From Pseudomonas ovata (GTDB taxonomy: Bacteria; Pseudomonadota; Gammaproteobacteria; Pseudomonadales; Pseudomonadaceae), in contig NZ_QFFU01000019.1 in NCBI RefSeq assembly GCF_003131185.1, positions 56,795-120,794 of the forward strand: DNA of 64,000 nucleotides, given 5' to 3'. The position numbers were made by a program, and so were the translations under genes. Positions 51,118 through 60,249 of this stretch are shown one piece after another. Below the pieces are notes generated by a model. The model saw only the letters and a list, made by a program, of their open reading frames with translations. It was not told the origin of the DNA and searched no databases. Positions within the stretch are counted from its first letter, which is position 1. Each line of letters begins with the position of its first letter.

Positions 51118-51641
51118 CGTGTGCTGCCTGCCTGCGTTTTGTAGGCAAAGACATGAAACAGCGCGTCATTGAAATGAAACTGCGCCACTGCGCGCATGCC
51201 CATCTTGCGATGCGCCTGCAGAGACGCCGGGTTGTCGTCGCGGATGAACAACACGCCCTGGCGATCAGGTGCGTATTGCAACAGAGCTTCGAACAGCCGT
51301 TGTGCCAGTCCTTGACCACGCTGGCGGGCACTGACGCAGATCGGGCCATAGATATAGGCGTCCGGCTCCATGGCCGGGAAGGCCTCAAGGGTTTTTTCCA
51401 CCACCATGACCGGGTGTCGGCGGTTGACCACCTGTGAGGTCGTCAGCAAGAAACCGACCACTTCGTCGCCCTGCATCGCCACGACCTGTGGCATGTCTTC
51501 GAGCATTTCGGCGATGCGTGCCGCTGGCAGCTCGCCGGACAGGCTGCCGCCACGCGCCTGCTGGTTGGCTTTTTGCAGTTCGACGATGCCTGCAATATCG
51601 GCAGGCTCGGCTTTGCGGATAATCAAACGGGCGCTGTTCAT
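51114..51641 (-). CDS. GNAT family N-acetyltransferase
   Basis: A protein of about 175 residues with the GNAT fold: LIIRKAEPADIAGIVELQKANQQ at the N terminus and the acetyl-CoA loop in ICVSARQRGQGLAQRLFEALLQ. The later QAHRKMGMRAVAQF carries the usual aromatic strand. Substrate unknown. Starts at 51641 (MNSARLIIRK) or 51656 are possible; the former fits the conserved opening. It converges with the oxygenase gene with a four-base stop overlap, so no terminator can lie between them. Confidence 0.85.
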   Translation of the reverse strand: MNSARLIIRKAEPADIAGIVELQKANQQARGGSLSGELPAARIAEMLEDMPQVVAMQGDEVVGFLLTTSQVVNRRHPVMVVEKTLEAFPAMEPDAYIYGPICVSARQRGQGLAQRLFEALLQYAPDRQGVLFIRDDNPASLQAHRKMGMRAVAQFHFNDALFHVFAYKTQAGSTR

Positions 51642-51761
51642 GGGCTTTGCTGTCATCTCGGTTCGGCTGCGAATACGCATTATACGCCCCGGCCATAACC
51701 GGTCTTTCAGGCAAAAAAAGGAGACCCGAAGGTTAATACCGATCAGTCAAGGGCGACGCGG

Positions 51762-51909
51762 TATGGGGGGAGGGGGCTTTGCTCCGGGCGGCGATCCGGC
51801 GATCGAGTGCGAAGCGCTCGCAGAAATCTGTGAAACGCCACAATTTACGACTGCTGCGCAGCCGGTCGCGGTGGTCCGGCATTCCGGCATTCCGGCAAGC
51901 GCGCTACAC
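51762..51909. repeat. Decayed CIR repeat
   Basis: A degraded copy: TGCTCCGGGCGGCGATCCGG at the left, a B-like GAGTGCGAAGCGCTCGC, core AGAAATCTGTGAAACGCCACAA, ACGACTGCTGCGCAGC, and a right arm with a tandem GGCATTCC. The right arm ends GCGCGCTACACC, where the expected CTCCTAC is lost. Similar in wear to 6300-6425. Confidence 0.65.
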
Positions 51910-51970
51910 CGGTCCCATGTTTGCTGCGCGATACAGGGCGACTTCCCACAGTGGACCGTGCCGCCCACAA

Positions 51971-51996
51971 AAAAGGAGACCCGAAGGTCTCCTTTT
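51971..51996 (-). terminator. Rho-independent terminator of serA
   Basis: Stem AAAAGGAGACC / GGTCTCCTTTT with loop CGAA. Read on the minus strand it follows the serA stop by 18 bases and ends in a run of six T. Confidence 0.9.
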
Positions 51997-52013
51997 CATT
52001 GCAGCCGCGAGGC

Positions 52014-53243
52014 TTAGAACAGCACGCGGCTACGGATGGTGCCTTTGACCTGTTGCAGTTTTTCCTGCGCCAGGTCCGAGTACTCGGCGTCGACGTCGAT
52101 CACCACGTAGCCAACCTTCTCGTTGGTCTGCAGGAACTGACCGGAGATGTTGATGCCGTTTTCGGCGAAGACCTTGTTGATCTCGCTGAGCACGCCAGGG
52201 ATGTTTTCGTGGATGTGCAGCAGGCGGTGCTTGCCCGGGTGGGCCGGCAGGGCCACTTCAGGGAAGTTGACCGACGACACGGAGGTACCGTTGTCGCTGT
52301 ACTTGACCAGCTTCTCGGCCACTTCCAGGCCGATGTTGGCCTGGGCCTCGGCGGTGGAGCCACCGATGTGCGGGGTCAGGATCACGTTGTCCAGGCCGCG
52401 CAGCGGGCTTTCGAAGATGTCGTCGTTCGAGCGCGGCTCGACCGGGAACACGTCGATGGCCGCGCCGATCAGGTGCTTGTCCTTGATGGCCTCGGCCAGG
52501 GCATCCAGCTCGACCACGGTGCCGCGGGCGGCGTTGATCAGGATGCCGCCCTTCTTGATGGCGCGGATTTCCTTCTCGCCGATCATCCACTGGGTGGCAG
52601 CGGTTTCCGGCACGTGCAGGGTGACGATGTCGGACATGCCCAGCAGTTCGTTCAGGTTGTTGACCTGAGTGGCGTTGCCCAGCGGCAGCTTGGTCACGGT
52701 GTCGTAGAAGTACACCTGCATGCCCAGGCCTTCGGCCAGGACCGACAGCTGCGTGCCGATCGAGCCGTAGCCGATGATGCCCAGCTTCTTGCCACGGATC
52801 TCAAAGGAGTTGGCCGCGCTCTTGATCCAGCCACCACGGTGGCACGAGGCGTTCTTCTCGGGGATGCCGCGCAGCAGCAGGATGGCTTCGGCCAGCACCA
52901 GTTCGGCCACCGAACGGGTGTTGGAGTACGGGGCGTTGAACACGGCGATACCGCGCTCGCGGGCGGCGTCCAGGTCAACCTGGTTGGTGCCGATGCAGAA
53001 GCAGCCCACCGCGACCAGTTTTTTCGCGCAATCGAAAAGTTCTTCGGTCAGTTGGGTGCGCGAGCGGATGCCGATGAAATGGGCATCGGCGATCTTTTCC
53101 TTGAGCTCGGCTTCCGGCAGTGACTTGGTGTGGTACTCGATGCTGGTGTAACCAGCGGCCTTGAGTACGTCGACTGCGGACTGGTGGACACCTTCGAGAA
53201 GAAGGAACTTGATCTTGCTCTTGTCGAGGGAAGTCTTGCTCAT
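52014..53243 (-). CDS. serA: D-3-phosphoglycerate dehydrogenase
   Basis: A 409-residue SerA, first step of L-serine synthesis from 3-phosphoglycerate. NAD-binding motif GIIGYGSIGTQLSVLAE, substrate-domain residues in IRSRTQLTEELFDCAKKL, and the catalytic histidine in LTPHIGGSTAEAQ. A C-terminal ACT-type regulatory domain (residues about 335-409) suggests feedback inhibition by serine. Enzymes of this length also reduce 2-oxoglutarate to D-2-hydroxyglutarate, and the divergently encoded dehydrogenase at 53425 is expected to remove that product. Terminator at 51971. Confidence 0.96.
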   Translation of the reverse strand: MSKTSLDKSKIKFLLLEGVHQSAVDVLKAAGYTSIEYHTKSLPEAELKEKIADAHFIGIRSRTQLTEELFDCAKKLVAVGCFCIGTNQVDLDAARERGIAVFNAPYSNTRSVAELVLAEAILLLRGIPEKNASCHRGGWIKSAANSFEIRGKKLGIIGYGSIGTQLSVLAEGLGMQVYFYDTVTKLPLGNATQVNNLNELLGMSDIVTLHVPETAATQWMIGEKEIRAIKKGGILINAARGTVVELDALAEAIKDKHLIGAAIDVFPVEPRSNDDIFESPLRGLDNVILTPHIGGSTAEAQANIGLEVAEKLVKYSDNGTSVSSVNFPEVALPAHPGKHRLLHIHENIPGVLSEINKVFAENGINISGQFLQTNEKVGYVVIDVDAEYSDLAQEKLQQVKGTIRSRVLF

Positions 53244-53424
53244 CTGCGTAAACCTGTATCCCGGAAAAATGGCATGGGGGCATCATTGACCATGGATGGA
53301 CCCGCTGTGGGCGCGTCGCATAATGGCAACTGGGCGTCGTATGCTAGCATAAGCACCCCGCGAAACCCCATTTCACAACGTGAATGGTTCTCAGGATTGC
53401 CATGAAATCTGCGAGAGTTCAGTG

Positions 53425-54825
53425 ATGACCCAGCGTGCCCTTATCGATGAACTGGCAGCGCTTGTCGCGCCCGCCAGAGTGCTGACCGACGCCCCCTCGC
53501 TTGAAACCTACGGCAAGGACTGGACCAGGCAGTTTATTCCTGCGCCACTGGCCGTCGTGCTGCCCCGCACCGTCGAACACGTCCAGGCCATCGTGCGCTG
53601 GGCCAATGAACACCGTGTGGCGCTGGTGCCGTCGGGCGGGCGCACCGGGTTGTCGGCAGCGGCGGTGGCGGCCAATGGCGAGCTGGTGGTGTCATTCGAG
53701 GCCATGAACCAGGTGCTGGACGTCAACCTGACCGACCGCACCGTGGTCTGCCAGCCGGGGGTGATCACCCGCCAGTTGCAGGACCTGGCGGCCGAGCACG
53801 GGTTGTATTACCCGGTGGACTTCGCCTCGTCCGGTTCCAGTCAGATAGGCGGCAATATCGGCACCAATGCCGGCGGGATCAAGGTCATTCGCTATGGCAT
53901 GACCCGCAACTGGGTGGCGGGCCTGAAAGTGGTGACCGGCAAGGGCGACCTGCTGGAGTTGAACAAGGACCTGCTCAAGAACGCCACCGGCTACGACCTG
54001 CGCCAGCTGTTCATCGGCGCCGAAGGCACGCTGGGCTTTGTGGTCGAGGCCACGATGCGCCTGGACCGGGCACCGAAGAACCTGACCGCGATGGTGCTGG
54101 GCGCGGCCGACGTGGCCTCGATCATGCCGGTGTTGCATGCCTTCCACGGCAAGCTGGACCTGACCGCCTTCGAATTCTTTTCCCATGCCTCGATGGCCAA
54201 GGTGCTGGCTCGCGGCGATGTGCCGGCGCCCTTCGCCACGCCGTGCCCGTTCTATGCGCTGCTGGAGTTCGAAGCGGTCAATGAAGCGCTTGCCGACCAG
54301 GCGTTGGCCCTCTTCGAGCACTGTGTCGAGCAGGGCTGGGTGCTTGACGGGGTGATGAGCCAGAGCGAGCAACAGCTGCGCAACCTGTGGAAGCTGCGCG
54401 AGTACATCTCCGAAACCATCTCGCACTACACCCCGTACAAAAACGATATTTCCGTGACCGTCGCCAAAGTGCCGGCCTTCCTGGCTGAAATCGATGCCAT
54501 CGTGGCTGCGCACTACCCTGATTTCGAGGTGCTGTGGTACGGCCATATCGGCGACGGCAACCTGCACCTGAACATCCTCAAGCCCCGGCACATGGACAAC
54601 GCGGTGTTCTTCGAGACCTGCGCGAAGGTCAATACCTGGGTGTTCGAGATCGTGCAGAAGTACAACGGCTCGATCTCCGCCGAGCACGGCGTGGGGATGA
54701 CCAAGCGCGATTATCTGGCGTACAGTCGTTCGCCGGCCGAAATCGAGTACATGAAAGCCATCAAGGCCGTGTTTGACCCCAATGGCATCATGAACCCCGG
54801 CAAAATCTTCGCCCCTCAAGGGTGA
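53425..54825 (+). CDS. D-2-hydroxyglutarate dehydrogenase (FAD-binding)
   Basis: A 466-residue flavoprotein of the FAD-binding PCMH/GlcD group. FAD-contact motifs are VPSGGRTGLSAAAVA and GGNIGTNAGGIKVIRYGMTR, with the metal/substrate histidines in WYGHIGDGNLHLN and SAEHGVGMTKRDYL. It oxidises D-2-hydroxyglutarate back to 2-oxoglutarate, passing electrons to ETF. In P. stutzeri and P. aeruginosa the equivalent gene beside serA drives the otherwise unfavourable SerA reaction; the same divergent layout is seen here. Start 53425 is preferred over upstream codons because of GCGAGAG and the MTQRALIDEL opening. A glycolate oxidase is the alternative. Confidence 0.87.
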   Translation: MTQRALIDELAALVAPARVLTDAPSLETYGKDWTRQFIPAPLAVVLPRTVEHVQAIVRWANEHRVALVPSGGRTGLSAAAVAANGELVVSFEAMNQVLDVNLTDRTVVCQPGVITRQLQDLAAEHGLYYPVDFASSGSSQIGGNIGTNAGGIKVIRYGMTRNWVAGLKVVTGKGDLLELNKDLLKNATGYDLRQLFIGAEGTLGFVVEATMRLDRAPKNLTAMVLGAADVASIMPVLHAFHGKLDLTAFEFFSHASMAKVLARGDVPAPFATPCPFYALLEFEAVNEALADQALALFEHCVEQGWVLDGVMSQSEQQLRNLWKLREYISETISHYTPYKNDISVTVAKVPAFLAEIDAIVAAHYPDFEVLWYGHIGDGNLHLNILKPRHMDNAVFFETCAKVNTWVFEIVQKYNGSISAEHGVGMTKRDYLAYSRSPAEIEYMKAIKAVFDPNGIMNPGKIFAPQG

Positions 54826-54856
54826 ATGCCTGCCCCCTCAGACCTCAGGAGCCCCC

Positions 54857-55522
54857 ATGAGCTACCAGCATAAATATGTCGACGGAACGAATATCCACTT
54901 TCCCCTGGGCAAAGTGGTCTGCATCGGCCGCAACTACGCCGAACACGCCAAGGAACTGGGCAACCCGGTGCCGACCGAGCCGCTGCTGTTCATGAAACCG
55001 GGCAGTTGCGTGGTGCCGCTGGAAGACAGCTTCAGCATCCCTGCCGACCGTGGCAGCGTGCACTATGAAGCCGAGATCGTGGTGCTGCTGGGCAAGTCGC
55101 TGAGCAAGAACCCGTCGGTCGAAGAAGTGCTGGACGCCATCAGCGGCTTTGCCCCCGGCCTGGACCTGACCCTGCGCGACGTGCAGACCCGCCTGCGCGA
55201 GAAAGGCCTGCCGTGGGAACTGGCCAAGTGCTTCGACGGGGCTGCGGTGATCGCGCCGTTCGTCTCGGCTGACACCTTCCCGGACCTGACCGACATCGGC
55301 ATTCGCCTGACCATCAACGACAAGATCGTGCAGGACGGCAACAGCAGCCTGATGCTCAACCCGATCGTGCCGATGTTGCAGCACATGGCCGCCAATTTCT
55401 CGCTGCAGGCCGGCGACATCATCATGACCGGCACGCCGGCCGGTGTCGGTCCGTTCGAAGCCGGCGACCGCATCGCTCTGGAACTGGTGGGGCAGGCGCG
55501 TTACGAAAGTACCGTGCGCTAG
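54857..55522 (+). CDS. FAH family hydrolase (acylpyruvase-like)
   Basis: A 221-residue protein, short FAH-domain type (FAHD1/YcgM-like). Motifs: VVCIGRNYAEHAKELGN, HYEAEIVVLLGKSL with metal-binding Glu residues, AKCFDGAAVIAPF, and IIMTGTPAGVGPF. Related enzymes hydrolyse acylpyruvates or decarboxylate oxaloacetate; which applies cannot be decided. It follows the dehydrogenase gene after 31 bases and is probably co-transcribed. CAGGAGC precedes the ATG. A strong hairpin starts just after its stop. Confidence 0.87.
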   Translation: MSYQHKYVDGTNIHFPLGKVVCIGRNYAEHAKELGNPVPTEPLLFMKPGSCVVPLEDSFSIPADRGSVHYEAEIVVLLGKSLSKNPSVEEVLDAISGFAPGLDLTLRDVQTRLREKGLPWELAKCFDGAAVIAPFVSADTFPDLTDIGIRLTINDKIVQDGNSSLMLNPIVPMLQHMAANFSLQAGDIIMTGTPAGVGPFEAGDRIALELVGQARYESTVR

Positions 55523-55525
55523 GGG

Positions 55526-55565
55526 CTGTTGCCGTTTCAGCACGGCCGTGATGAAACGGCAACAG
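55526..55565 (+). terminator. Long hairpin after the FAH gene
   Basis: CTGTTGCCGTTTCA (55526-55539) and TGAAACGGCAACAG (55552-55565), a perfect 14-base stem with a 12-base loop. It lacks a T-run; it probably protects the 3' end, with the terminator at 55592 finishing transcription. Confidence 0.75.
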
Positions 55566-55591
55566 ACCCTAAACCTCCCCTGTTCTACAAG

Positions 55592-55622
55592 AACCGCCCC
55601 ACTGACCATCGGGCGGTTTTTT
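55592..55622 (+). terminator. Rho-independent terminator
   Basis: Stem AACCGCCC / GGGCGGTT followed by a run of T. Ends the dehydrogenase-FAH transcript. Confidence 0.88.
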
Positions 55623-55743
55623 GCGTCTGGGGGGAACTATTTCTGGTCACTGCATTTTTTTCACAATCGATCCGGATACTCTTGGCCTGCCCCATGGATC
55701 GGGGCACCGACTTGACTCGTCCTTCCCGATCAGGAGCGTGCAC

Positions 55744-56679
55744 ATGGCCATCCCTTCATCTTCCTCTTCCTTGCCGGCTTCGCCTGCGCTGACACGCCGC
55801 TGGGGCATGCACTGGTACGCCTGGCTGGCCTTGGTGCTGGCGGGTGGCTATGGCCTGGCGTTTGCGATGCATTGGGATGACCGTGCGCGGCTGTTCATCC
55901 AGGAGACCCTGGAAAGCAAGGCCGACCGCAAGGCCAGTGTCTGGCTGCCCGACTACAAGGTCACCATCGATGCCAAGGTGTTGCCGGGCATGGCCGGCGA
56001 CGAGGCCAGCGACCTGGCCTACAACCCGCAGACCCGTACCCTGTTCGCGGTGATGGGCAAGAATCCGTTTCTGGTCGAGCTGAGCCTGACGGGCGATGTG
56101 CTGCGCAAGATCGCGCTCAATGGCTGGAGCAATCCCGAGGGCGTGGCGGTGATGGAAAATGGCCTGGTGGCCATTACCGATGAGCGCCAGCATAACCTGA
56201 GCATCATCAAGGTCGACGCCAACACCACGGAGCTGAACATGGCCGATGCGCGCCAGTATGATCTGGGCACCTCGGAGAAAAAGAACAAGGGCTTCGAAGG
56301 CATAGCCTGGGACCCGGCACGCCAACAATTGTTGCTGGGCGAAGAGCGCCCTGCCAAGCTGTCGGCCTGGAGCGGTGACGGCAGCGAGCACCTCAAGGGC
56401 GACAGAAGGGCGCTCGACAGTGGCGCGCTGGACATGCGCAACCTGTCGGCGCTGGCGATCGATCCACGTACCGGCCATACCCTGGCGCTGTCGGCCGATT
56501 CTCACCTGCTGCTGGAGATGGACGAGAAGGGCCAGCAGGTCAGCTTCATGACCTTGCTCGGTGGTGTGAACGGGCTGAAAAGCACCATCCCGCGTGCCGA
56601 AGGCGTAACCGTGGATGAAAAGGGCACGCTGTACATGGTCAGCGAGCCGGACCTGTTTTACGTCTTTGAAAAGAAATAG
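55744..56679 (+). CDS. SdiA-regulated domain membrane-anchored protein, copy 1
   Basis: A 311-residue protein. A short cytoplasmic start is followed by a membrane segment (WYAWLALVLAGGYGLAFAMHW) and a periplasmic SdiA-regulated (YjiK-like) beta-propeller domain with repeated strands: PGMAGDEASDLAYNPQTRTL, LFAVMGKNPFLVELSLTGDV, WSNPEGVAVMENGLVAITDE, KNKGFEGIAWDPARQQL. The family has no assigned activity. AGGAG precedes the ATG at 55744, which is why the longer frame is rejected. A paralogue follows 106 bases later. Confidence 0.85.
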   Translation: MAIPSSSSSLPASPALTRRWGMHWYAWLALVLAGGYGLAFAMHWDDRARLFIQETLESKADRKASVWLPDYKVTIDAKVLPGMAGDEASDLAYNPQTRTLFAVMGKNPFLVELSLTGDVLRKIALNGWSNPEGVAVMENGLVAITDERQHNLSIIKVDANTTELNMADARQYDLGTSEKKNKGFEGIAWDPARQQLLLGEERPAKLSAWSGDGSEHLKGDRRALDSGALDMRNLSALAIDPRTGHTLALSADSHLLLEMDEKGQQVSFMTLLGGVNGLKSTIPRAEGVTVDEKGTLYMVSEPDLFYVFEKK

Positions 56680-56785
56680 AAATCATCTGGTGCGGTTGAT
56701 TTGATGGCATAAGGCTATTGTTAAGCCTGGCTTCAGATTGGCGTGCTATTAATGCTGCCCCCCCTTCCTGTGTCGAGCTGCTGGA

Positions 56786-57691
56786 ATGCGTCGCTTTATT
56801 CGTCTGCAACTGTTGGTCCTGGTGCTGCTGCTGTCGATTGCCCTGCTGTTTTTCGCCAATCGCGAGTTTCGTCTGATCGAGCGTGCCGCGTTCAACTGGA
56901 CAATGTTCTGGCAATCGCAATCGGCGTCTGTCATGGGCCTGGACGAGTACCGGGTGACGATCGAAGGGCAAGTGATCGACGGGCTTGACGACGATGTGTC
57001 GGCCCTGAGCTACGACCCGGACCGCAAGAGCCTGTTCACCGTCACCAACCAGAACAGCGAAATGGTCGAGCTGAGCCTGGACGGTCGCATCCTGCGCCGT
57101 ATCGCGCTGGTCGGCTTTGGCGACGCGGAAGCGGTGGAATACATCAGCCCCGGCGTCTATGTGATCAGCGACGAACGCCGCCAGCGCCTGATCCAGGTGC
57201 ATGTCGATGACAACACCCAAAGCCTGGACGCCGAACACGCCGAACAGTTGACCCTCAACTTCGATGCCGGCAACAACAAGGGCTTCGAGGGCCTGGCCTA
57301 CGACACCAAGGGCAAGCGCCTGTTCGTGGCCAAGGAGCGCGACCCGGTGCAGATCATCGAGGTGCATGGCTTTCCAAAGCTCAACAGCGCCACACCCAAT
57401 GCCCTGGAAGTGATCTCCAACCGCAAGCGCGATGCCGGCATCTTCGTGCGTGATCTTTCCAGCCTGCAATTTGACGAACGCAGCGGCCATTTACTGGCAC
57501 TGTCCGACGAGTCCCGGCAGATTCTGGAGCTGGACACCGAAGGCCGCCCGGTGGGCAGCGCTTCGCTGAAAAAGGGCGACATGGGCCTGAGCAAGACCGT
57601 GCCCCAAGCCGAAGGCATCGCCATGGACGACGACGGCGTGCTGTACCTGGTGAGCGAACCGAACCTGTTTTATGTGTTCAAGAAGCCTTGA
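56786..57691 (+). CDS. SdiA-regulated domain membrane-anchored protein, copy 2
   Basis: A 301-residue paralogue of the preceding gene. N-terminal membrane segment (LQLLVLVLLLSIALLFFA), then the same propeller words: DDDVSALSYDPDRKSLFTVT, NKGFEGLAYDTKGKRLFVAK and PQAEGIAMDDDGVLYLVSEP, ending FYVFKKP. The two proteins share the frame of the domain but are clearly diverged, so the duplication is old. Function unknown; both are likely periplasm-facing. Confidence 0.85.
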   Translation: MRRFIRLQLLVLVLLLSIALLFFANREFRLIERAAFNWTMFWQSQSASVMGLDEYRVTIEGQVIDGLDDDVSALSYDPDRKSLFTVTNQNSEMVELSLDGRILRRIALVGFGDAEAVEYISPGVYVISDERRQRLIQVHVDDNTQSLDAEHAEQLTLNFDAGNNKGFEGLAYDTKGKRLFVAKERDPVQIIEVHGFPKLNSATPNALEVISNRKRDAGIFVRDLSSLQFDERSGHLLALSDESRQILELDTEGRPVGSASLKKGDMGLSKTVPQAEGIAMDDDGVLYLVSEPNLFYVFKKP

Positions 57692-57785
57692 TACACCTTG
57701 TCAGGTGTAAGTGCTGATGAACACCTGGCACGTTTGCCTTGAACAGGCAGAGCATTTTTGCTGATGGTGTGGCCACTGAGCCGAT

Positions 57786-57862
57786 CCAGGAGCGGCTTCA
57801 GCCGCGAATGGCTGAAGCGAAATCCTGTGGCTTTGCCATTCCCGGCTAAAGCCGGTCCTGCA
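57786..57862. repeat. REP-like inverted repeat
   Basis: CAGGAGCGGCTTCAGCCGCGAA at the left (with an inner GGCTGAAGC copy) and CGGCTAAAGCCGGTCCTG at the right. It lies between the converging copy-2 gene and rpiA. Confidence 0.7.
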
Positions 57863-57882
57863 CGGGCCAGTTCAGGCGGTGT

Positions 57883-58554
57883 TCAGCGGGTCAGCGTTTT
57901 CACCCCTTCGGCGGTGCCCAGCAGCAGCAGGTCGGCCGGGCGGGCGGCGAACAGGCCGTTGGTGACCACGCCGACGATGGCATTGATCTGGCTTTCCAGT
58001 TGCACCGGGTCGGTGATGCTCAGGTTGTGCACGTCCAGAATGATATTGCCGTTGTCGGTCAGCACGCCTTCGCGATAGACCGGGTCGCCGCCCAGTTTCA
58101 CCAGTTGCCGGGCCACGTGGCTGCGGGCCATGGGGATGACTTCGACTGGCAGCGGGAAGGCGCCCAGTACCGGCACCAGCTTGCTGCCGTCGGCGATGCA
58201 GATGAAGGTCCTGGCCACGGCGGCGACGATCTTCTCGCGGGTCAGGGCGGCGCCGCCGCCCTTGATCAGGTTCAGGTGCTCGTCGCTTTCGTCGGCGCCG
58301 TCGACGTAGAACTCAAGGTCGCTGACCGTGTTGAGCTCATACACCGCAATGCCATGGCCCTTGAGGCGTGCGGCGGTGGCTTCGGAGCTGGCGACTGCGC
58401 CGTCGAAGGCACCCTTGTGCGCGGCCAGCGCATCGATGAAGCAGTTGGCGGTAGAGCCGGTGCCGACGCCAACGATGCTCTTGTCGTCGAGCTTGGGAAG
58501 GATGAAGTCGACAGCGGCCTGGGCGACGGCCTGTTTGAGTTGATCCTGAGTCAT
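57883..58554 (-). CDS. rpiA: Ribose-5-phosphate isomerase A
   Basis: A 223-residue RpiA, interconverting ribose-5-phosphate and ribulose-5-phosphate in the pentose phosphate pathway. The motifs VGVGTGSTANCFID, VDGADESDEHLNLIKGGGAALTREK (active-site Asp and Lys cluster) and GVVTNGLFAARPADLLLLG are all present. The start at 58554 (MTQDQLKQAV) gives the normal length; upstream codons overlap the divergent promoter. It is divergent from ilvA. Confidence 0.96.
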   Translation of the reverse strand: MTQDQLKQAVAQAAVDFILPKLDDKSIVGVGTGSTANCFIDALAAHKGAFDGAVASSEATAARLKGHGIAVYELNTVSDLEFYVDGADESDEHLNLIKGGGAALTREKIVAAVARTFICIADGSKLVPVLGAFPLPVEVIPMARSHVARQLVKLGGDPVYREGVLTDNGNIILDVHNLSITDPVQLESQINAIVGVVTNGLFAARPADLLLLGTAEGVKTLTR

Positions 58555-58699
58555 GCGGGCTCCACGGTGCCAAGGGTATGCGAAAGGGCTGCCATTATAG
58601 CGGCCACTGGCGTCTAAAGGCGGGTCATTCGTATGGTCGTGCCTCGGGGCACGGGTTAGACTTTCGGCCCTTGCTCCTTCCGCCAGTGATGTCGCCACG

Positions 58700-60214
58700 A
58701 TGCTTGAACAGTACGTCAAGAAGATCCTCACCTCGCGCGTCTACGACGTCGCCATCGAAACCCCGCTGCACGGTGCCCGGCAACTGTCCGAGCGCCTGGG
58801 CAACCAGGTGCTGCTCAAGCGCGAAGACCTGCAGCCGGTGTTTTCCTTCAAGATCCGTGGCGCCTACAACAAGCTGGCGCAGCTGAGCCCCGCGCAATTG
58901 GCCTGTGGCGTGGTCACCGCCTCCGCCGGCAACCATGCCCAGGGCCTGGCCCTGGCCGCCCGCGAGCTGGGCATCAAGGCCGTTATCGTGATGCCCAAGA
59001 CCACCCCGGAAATCAAGGTCGAGGGCGTGCGCTCGCGCGGCGCGCAGGTGGTGCTGCATGGCGACTCGTTTCCCGAGGCGCTGGCGCATTCGCTGAAACT
59101 GGTCGACGAACAGGGCCTGGTCTACATCCACCCCTACGACGACCCCGACACCATCGCCGGCCAGGGCACGGTGGCCATGGAAATCCTGCGCCAGCACCCC
59201 GGCCCGCTGGACGCCATCTTCGTGCCGGTCGGCGGCGGCGGGCTGATCGCCGGCATCGCCGCCTATGTGAAGTACCTGCGCCCGGAGATCAAGGTCATCG
59301 GCGTCGAGCCGGACGACTCCAACTGCCTGCAGGCCGCGATGGCCGCCGGCGAGCGCGTGGTGCTCAGCCAGGTCGGGCTGTTCGCCGATGGCGTGGCGGT
59401 GGCGCAGATCGGCCAGCACACCTTCGAGGTCTGCCGCCATTACGTCGACGAGGTCATCACCGTCAGCAGCGACGAAATCTGCGCCGCCATCAAGGACATC
59501 TACGACGACACCCGCTCGATCACCGAACCGGCCGGCGCCCTGGGCGTGGCCGGCATCAAGAAATACGTCGAGCAGCGCGGTGTCCAGGGCCAGACCCTGG
59601 TGGCCATCGACTCGGGCGCCAACGTCAACTTCGACCGCCTGCGCCATGTCGCCGAGCGCGCCGAACTGGGCGAAGGCCGCGAGGCCATCATCGCGGTGAC
59701 CATCCCCGAGCGCCCGGGCAGCTTCAAGGCCTTCTGCGAGGCGGTCGGCAAGCGCCAGATCACCGAATTCAACTACCGCTACCACACCGACCGCGAGGCG
59801 CACATCTTCGTCGGCGTGCAGACCCACCCGGACCGCGACCCGCGCCACGCGCTGATCGACAGCCTGACTGCGCAGGGCTTTCCGGTGGTCGACCTGACCG
59901 ACAACGAACTGGCCAAGCTGCACATCCGCCACATGGTGGGCGGGCATTCGGAGCGGGTCAGCGACGAGCTGGTGCTGCGCTTCGAGTTCCCGGAGCGGCC
60001 GGGGGCGCTGTTCAACTTCCTCAACAAGCTGGGCGGGCGCTGGACCATCTCGATGTTCCACTACCGCAACCACGGCGCGGCCGACGGGCGGGTGGTGGCC
60101 GGGCTGGTGGTGCCCGAAGAAGAGCGACACCTGGTCGGCCAGGCGCTGGAGCAGATCGGCTACCGGTACTGGGACGAGACACACAATCCGGCGTATCGTC
60201 TGTTTCTGGGTTGA
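58700..60214 (+). CDS. ilvA: Threonine ammonia-lyase, biosynthetic
   Basis: A 504-residue IlvA that deaminates threonine to 2-oxobutyrate for isoleucine synthesis. PLP lysine K51 in FSFKIRGAYNK, the glycine loop SAGNHAQG and VPVGGGGLIAG. Two C-terminal ACT-like domains (residues about 325-504, with VTIPERPGSFKAF and RFEFPERPGALFNFL) mark the allosteric biosynthetic form inhibited by isoleucine, as opposed to the short catabolic TdcB. Divergent from rpiA with 145 bases between the starts. Confidence 0.96.
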   Translation: MLEQYVKKILTSRVYDVAIETPLHGARQLSERLGNQVLLKREDLQPVFSFKIRGAYNKLAQLSPAQLACGVVTASAGNHAQGLALAARELGIKAVIVMPKTTPEIKVEGVRSRGAQVVLHGDSFPEALAHSLKLVDEQGLVYIHPYDDPDTIAGQGTVAMEILRQHPGPLDAIFVPVGGGGLIAGIAAYVKYLRPEIKVIGVEPDDSNCLQAAMAAGERVVLSQVGLFADGVAVAQIGQHTFEVCRHYVDEVITVSSDEICAAIKDIYDDTRSITEPAGALGVAGIKKYVEQRGVQGQTLVAIDSGANVNFDRLRHVAERAELGEGREAIIAVTIPERPGSFKAFCEAVGKRQITEFNYRYHTDREAHIFVGVQTHPDRDPRHALIDSLTAQGFPVVDLTDNELAKLHIRHMVGGHSERVSDELVLRFEFPERPGALFNFLNKLGGRWTISMFHYRNHGAADGRVVAGLVVPEEERHLVGQALEQIGYRYWDETHNPAYRLFLG

Positions 60215-60249
60215 ATCCGTCTGGGTCGAGTCTATAAGGAGGCCGCACC

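Larger units (their letters stand above)
51642..52013. other. Gap before the serA terminator, flanked by a duplicated sequence
   Basis: No gene. It contains a decayed CIR (51762-51909) bordered by two copies of AAAAAAGGAGACCCGAAGGT (51714-51733 and 51969-51988). Only the right copy is followed by the pairing CTCCTTTT and works as a terminator hairpin; the left is a half terminator. 51910-51960 (GTCCCATGTTTGCTGCGCGA onwards) shows no pattern. Confidence 0.7.
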
